A stretch of 64,000 nucleotides of DNA, taken from NCBI GenBank assembly GCA_004535795.1, contig SPIA01000003.1:280550-344549 (forward strand), given 5' to 3'. The position numbers and the translations under genes are program-made. The first letter of the stretch is position 1. The number at the start of each line of letters is the position of its first letter. This document shows, piece after piece, positions 60,222 to 64,000 of this stretch. This DNA is from Gammaproteobacteria bacterium LSUCC0057. Its GTDB lineage: Bacteria > Pseudomonadota > Gammaproteobacteria > Pseudomonadales > Porticoccaceae. Below the pieces are notes generated by a model, which was not told the DNA's origin, did not search any database, and was given only the letters and a program-made list of their open reading frames with translations.

Positions 60222-62057
60222 CTACAGATCGCGGAAGCCGCCGCGGTCGGCGCTGCTAGCGAAGGCGGCATAGGCGCGCAATGCGCGGGTGACCACCCGG
60301 GTGCGCTGGCCGCGCGGTTGCCAGGCTTGGTCGCCGAGCGCCTGCATGGCGCTGCGCCGCTGCGCCAAACTGGCCTCGTCGACCAACAGGTTGATGGTGC
60401 GCGCCGGGATATCTATCTCTATCAAGTCACCATCTTCTACCAGCGCTAAAGTACCACCATTTGCCGCTTCTGGGGAGACATGGCCGATCGATAAGCCAGC
60501 CGTTGCGCCCGAGTAGCGCCCGTCGGTGAGCAGGGCGCAACTCATGTCTAACCCTTTGACTTTGAGGGTCATAGTCGGCTTGAGCATCTCTTGCATACCG
60601 GGGCCACCTTTGGGCCCCTCGTAGCGGATAATGATGACTGTGTTGGGGTCTATCTCGTCTCCCTCCAGAGCCGCTAGGGCGGTCTCCTGCTGGTCGAAGA
60701 CCCGCGCGCTACCTTTAAATTGATACATCGACATCGGCACTGCGCCGGTTTTAACAATACAGCCTTTTTCGGCGAGGTTGCCAAACAACACCGCTAGACC
60801 GCCCTCGCTGCTGTAGGGGTGGTCAATATTGCGAATGCAGCCTTTCTCGCGGTCCATGTCCAGGCTCTTCCAGCGCGCCTCTTGGCTGTAGGCGCGGATG
60901 GTCTTCACCCCGCCCGGAGCGGCGCGGTAGAAGTCGAAGACCTCGGGATCGTGGCTGCGCAGGTAGTCCCACTTGGCCAGCACTTGTTCCAGGCTCTGGC
61001 CGGAGACATGGTTGACACTGGTGTCGATCAGCCCAGCGCGGTCGAGCTCGCCGAGCAGCCCCATGATGCCGCCGGCGCGGTGGACATCTTCCATATAGTA
61101 GTCCCGGGTCGCCGGCGAAACTTTGCAGAGGTGGGGGATCTGTCGCGACAGCTGGTCGATGTCGGCCATGGTAAAGTCGACATCGGCCTCTTGCGCCATC
61201 GCCAGAAGGTGCAAGATGGTATTGGTCGAGCCACCCATGGCGATGTCGACCTTCATGGCGTTGACAAAGGCGGCGCGGGTGGCGATTGCGCGCGGCAGCA
61301 GCGTGTCGTCGCCGTCGAGATAATGCGCTTTGGCCATTTCGACAATGCGCTTGGCGCCGCCAATAAAGAGCTTTTTGCGATCGACGTGGGTGGCCAGCAT
61401 CGAACCGTTGCCCGGCAGCGCCAGCCCCAAGGCTTCGGCGAGGCAGTTCATGGAGTTGGCGGTGAACATGCCGGAGCAGGAGCCGCAGGTGGGGCAGGCG
61501 CTGTTTTCGATCTGTTTGGCGCGCTCGCTGGTGTCTTCATTGAAGGCGGCGATGTAGGTTTCGATCGGATCGACGCGGACAATCTGGTTGTCGATCTCAG
61601 TGCGACCGGCCTCCATTGGTCCGCCGGAGACATAGATCACCGGAATATTGAGCCGCAGCCCAGCCATCAGCATGCCGGGGGTGATTTTGTCGCAGTTGCT
61701 GATGCAGATAATGGCATCGGCACAGTGTGCATTGACCATGTACTCAATACTGTCGGCGATAATTTCGCGGCTCGGCAGGCTGTACAGCATGCCGTCGTGA
61801 CCCATGGCGATACCGTCGTCGACGGCGATAGTGTTGAACTCGCGAGGGATGCCGCCCGCTGCCCAGATTGCGTCGGCGACCAGCCGCCCGACCTCTTGCA
61901 GGTGGACATGGCCAGGCACAAATTCTGTAAACGAGTTGGCGATGGCAATGATCGGTTTGCCAAAATCTTTGTTGTCGACGCCGCTGGCCATCCACAGTGA
62001 GCGCGCCGCCGAGGCGCTTTTGCCCACGGTGACTTTATTAGAACGATATCCAGCCAT
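60222..62057 (-). CDS. ilvD: dihydroxy-acid dehydratase
   Basis: Third step of valine and isoleucine synthesis. 611 residues from the ATG at 62057 with GGAG 6 bases upstream; the frame is open further, but homology begins at [19 protein letters not shown]. Cluster cysteines are seen in [12 protein letters not shown] and [16 protein letters not shown]. The end [15 protein letters not shown] is usual. Divergent from the 2-hydroxyacid dehydrogenase. Confidence 0.97.
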   Translation of the reverse strand: MAGYRSNKVTVGKSASAARSLWMASGVDNKDFGKPIIAIANSFTEFVPGHVHLQEVGRLVADAIWAAGGIPREFNTIAVDDGIAMGHDGMLYSLPSREIIADSIEYMVNAHCADAIICISNCDKITPGMLMAGLRLNIPVIYVSGGPMEAGRTEIDNQIVRVDPIETYIAAFNEDTSERAKQIENSACPTCGSCSGMFTANSMNCLAEALGLALPGNGSMLATHVDRKKLFIGGAKRIVEMAKAHYLDGDDTLLPRAIATRAAFVNAMKVDIAMGGSTNTILHLLAMAQEADVDFTMADIDQLSRQIPHLCKVSPATRDYYMEDVHRAGGIMGLLGELDRAGLIDTSVNHVSGQSLEQVLAKWDYLRSHDPEVFDFYRAAPGGVKTIRAYSQEARWKSLDMDREKGCIRNIDHPYSSEGGLAVLFGNLAEKGCIVKTGAVPMSMYQFKGSARVFDQQETALAALEGDEIDPNTVIIIRYEGPKGGPGMQEMLKPTMTLKVKGLDMSCALLTDGRYSGATAGLSIGHVSPEAANGGTLALVEDGDLIEIDIPARTINLLVDEASLAQRRSAMQALGDQAWQPRGQRTRVVTRALRAYAAFASSADRGGFRDL

Positions 62058-62213
62058 AGCAGACTCCATTTTTGTTGATAGAAAGTTCGGATTACGCACA
62101 CAGTAGCGCTCCAACCCAAGCCACTCTGCTAATTTAGCGACAAACTCGCCGTGGTCGGCGCGGTAAACTGTACCGAGCTGAAAATACTCAACCAACGGCT
62201 TTGAGGAGTCCCC

Positions 62214-63146
62214 ATGCACACTATCTTAGTTACCACCGCGCTGCTGCCCCGGGCGTTTACCGACTCACTGCAACAGTTTGGCGAGGTGCGCTTGGCGCAC
62301 GACTACAGCGGTGAGCTGTGGAGTGGGGTCACCATTGTGCTGGCCACGGTGATGGACGCTCTGCAAGCAGAGCAGATTGCCGCTATGCCAGAGAGCGTGC
62401 AGCTGATCGCCAACATCGGTGTGGGTACCGACAACATCGACCTCGCCGCCGCCGCGGCCAGAGGGATCGCCGTGAGCAATACCCCGGTGGTTACCGAAGA
62501 TACCGCCGATTTGGCGATGGCGCTGCTGCTCGACACCTGCCGACGATTGAGCGCCGGTGAGCGTTTTCTGCGCGCCGACCAGTGGCTGCAAGCGCAGGGC
62601 AAGCTGGGGGTGCGGGTGCACAGCAAAAAATTGGGAATTGTCGGTTTTGGCGACATTGGCCAGGCGCTGGCGCGCCGTGCCCGCGGTTTTAATATGGAGA
62701 TCTTCTACTGGGGGCCGCGCCGCAAAGAGGCGGCTGAACAGGCGCTCGGCGCCACTTACATAGATAGCCTCGAGGCGCTGGTCGGCGCGGTCGATATGGT
62801 GTCGCTAAATTGCCCACTGACAGCAGAGACCCACCACTTGGTGGATGCCGCACTGCTGGATAAATTTCCCGCACACAGCGTGTTGATCAACACCGGCCGC
62901 GGCCCGCTGATCGACGAGCAGGCGCTCGTTGCGGCGTTGCAGGCCGGCAAATTGGCCGCGGCTGGGTTAGATGTCTTTGAGCACGAGCCCGAGGTGACCG
63001 CGGCGTTGAAAACGATGGACAACGTGGTGTTGACCCCGCACATTGGCAGCGCCACCGCCGAGTGTCGCGGCGATATGGTGCGCCGCGCCGCCGGCAATAT
63101 TGCCCAGTTTGTGCAGCAGGGAACGCTGATCGATAAAGTGGCGTAA
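62214..63146 (+). CDS. D-isomer-specific 2-hydroxyacid dehydrogenase
   Basis: 310 residues with GAGGAG before the ATG. The NAD(P) fold is [20 protein letters not shown]. Catalytic Arg in NTGRGPLID, Glu in EHEPEV and His in TPHIGSAT are all present. Resembles glyoxylate/hydroxypyruvate or glycerate dehydrogenases; the substrate is not settled by sequence. Converges on the photolyase gene with no gap. Confidence 0.92.
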   Translation: MHTILVTTALLPRAFTDSLQQFGEVRLAHDYSGELWSGVTIVLATVMDALQAEQIAAMPESVQLIANIGVGTDNIDLAAAAARGIAVSNTPVVTEDTADLAMALLLDTCRRLSAGERFLRADQWLQAQGKLGVRVHSKKLGIVGFGDIGQALARRARGFNMEIFYWGPRRKEAAEQALGATYIDSLEALVGAVDMVSLNCPLTAETHHLVDAALLDKFPAHSVLINTGRGPLIDEQALVAALQAGKLAAAGLDVFEHEPEVTAALKTMDNVVLTPHIGSATAECRGDMVRRAAGNIAQFVQQGTLIDKVA

Positions 63147-64000
63147 CTACTGCACCGGCGTCAGCGCTTTGAATGCAGCCAGTGCCGCGGCGCGAGCCTG
63201 GCTGTAATCTATGATCGGTTCCGGGTAGCCGCAGGCGTGGCGCAGCAAAGTCGGCGGGCAGTGAATCTGTTTGGCCGGCAGCTCGGCCAGTTCGGGGACA
63301 AACTTGCGAATAAAGTTCCCGTCGGGGTCAAACTTCTCAGATTGGCGGGTGGGGTTGAAAATGCGGAACCACGGTGAGGCATCGCAGCCGGTCGAGGCGC
63401 TCCACTGCCAGCCGCCATTGTTCGACGCAAAATCGCCATCGAGCAGCTGCTGCATAAAAAACGCCTCGCCCTGGCGCCAGTCCATAAACAGCAGCTTGGT
63501 GTAAAAGCTGGCGGTGATCATGCGCAGGCGGTTGTGCATCCAGCCGGTGCGCTGCAGTTGGCGCATGGCGGCATCGACAATTGGAAAGCCGGTTTTACCC
63601 TGCTGCCAGAGCTGGTTGAGTGCCTCGTCGCGCTGCCAGTACAGCTGTTCGGTCTCGGCTTTAAAGGCGCGGCCGCGGCTCAAGCGCGGGTAGTGAATCA
63701 TCAAATTTTTATAGAACTCGCGCCAGCCCAGCTCGCGAAACCAGTGATCCTCGCGCCAGTCGCGGCGATTGCCCTCACAGGCGGCCACTACCGCGGCAAA
63801 AATTTGTCGCACGGTGAGCACGCCGCTGGCCAAGTAGACCGATAGTGTACTGGTGCCATTAATGCTGGGTATATCGCGCTGATCGCCGTAATCACTGAGC
63901 TGGCGCAGGGTAAAGCTGTGCAGGCGCTGCTGCGCTGCCGCCTCGCTGGCCGGCCACAAATCTTCGCGGTAACTGCTGGCGCCGGGCAGTGCAATGGCGG
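63147..64000 (-). CDS. phrB: deoxyribodipyrimidine photolyase, C-terminal part (gene continues beyond the window)
   Basis: The frame is open to the window end, so the 5' part is missing. The visible 284 residues cover the FAD-binding domain: INGTSTLSVYLASGVLTVRQIF, ELGWREFYKNLMIHYPRLSRG, TGFPIVDAAMRQLQRTGWMHNRLRMITASFYTK and DFASNNGGWQWSASTGCDASPWFRIFNP. The two conserved Trp of the electron-transfer chain and the FAD-contacting Asn-Asn-Gly-Trp are visible. Splits cyclobutane pyrimidine dimers with light. Confidence 0.96.
   Translation of the reverse strand, partial: AIALPGASSYREDLWPASEAAAQQRLHSFTLRQLSDYGDQRDIPSINGTSTLSVYLASGVLTVRQIFAAVVAACEGNRRDWREDHWFRELGWREFYKNLMIHYPRLSRGRAFKAETEQLYWQRDEALNQLWQQGKTGFPIVDAAMRQLQRTGWMHNRLRMITASFYTKLLFMDWRQGEAFFMQQLLDGDFASNNGGWQWSASTGCDASPWFRIFNPTRQSEKFDPDGNFIRKFVPELAELPAKQIHCPPTLLRHACGYPEPIIDYSQARAAALAAFKALTPVQ

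Noticed and set aside
60819..62000. 393-codon plus-strand ORF opposite ilvD
   Set aside because: Low-complexity antisense frame typical of GC-rich genes; ilvD on the other strand has all family motifs.

Overview
The window is a 64 kb piece of a gammaproteobacterial chromosome. The high-GC backbone carries conserved gammaproteobacterial gene orders: rplU-rpmA-obgE-proB, and fdxA-mutS-pncC-recA-recX-alaS-lysC-csrA-tRNA-Ser. It also has a type IV minor pilin operon, SOS-regulated recA and RluD/BamD/NadE housekeeping genes. A marine, Cellvibrionales-like lineage is possible, but the species cannot be named from this sequence.

Layout. 1-879 is the 3' end of uvrB. 1077-1487 holds tRNA-Val and its tail repeats. 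1541-6878 holds a double-cupin lipoprotein, a DoxX protein, a LysE exporter and an exported catalase-peroxidase. 7008-9392 is an Ig-repeat surface protein, divergent from the minor pilin operon (9536-16411, ending in pilY1). 16422-20149 has nadE, bamD, rluD and pgeF. 20192-23359 has rplU, rpmA, obgE and proB. 23364-26053 has a DASS transporter and an MFS transporter. 26172-26694 is a tandem repeat array derived from the tail of tRNA-Arg. 26719-34054 is an integrated island. 34030-47332 is the fdxA-to-csrA housekeeping run. 47435-48001 is tRNA-Ser with flanking repeats. 48138-52534 has a macro-domain protein, a trimeric autotransporter with a putative partner, and a TetR regulator. 52678-64000 is metabolic: oxidoreductase, exporter, VOC, MAPEG, hydrolase, indolepyruvate oxidoreductase, ilvD, 2-hydroxyacid dehydrogenase and a partial photolyase.

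The island (about 7.3 kb, lower GC) sits in the 3' end of tRNA-Arg(TCG). It is bounded by a 26-bp direct repeat and carries a tyrosine integrase next to the tRNA. Paired TGTGTGTAC arm-type repeats with identical 12-bp spacing lie inside both ends. Its cargo is a one-base-frameshifted wHTH-HNH-HIT fusion gene, a protein with family A polymerase palm motifs preceded by two striking short tandem arrays (18 heptamers and about 12 octamers), a secreted lipoprotein of unknown function, a macro-domain remnant, and a Sel1-type gene broken by an IS3 relic.

The most unusual signal is a structured repeat found behind all three tRNA genes. Each unit holds the last 17-19 nt of the tRNA, its terminator, a conserved GAGAA box and a run of small hairpins, followed by another copy of the tRNA tail. 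The first hairpin always has a GCA triloop, and its stem differs between loci with compensating base pairs. The layout recalls the tyrT tail repeats (rtT RNA) of Escherichia coli, but here it occurs at tRNA-Val, tRNA-Arg and tRNA-Ser.
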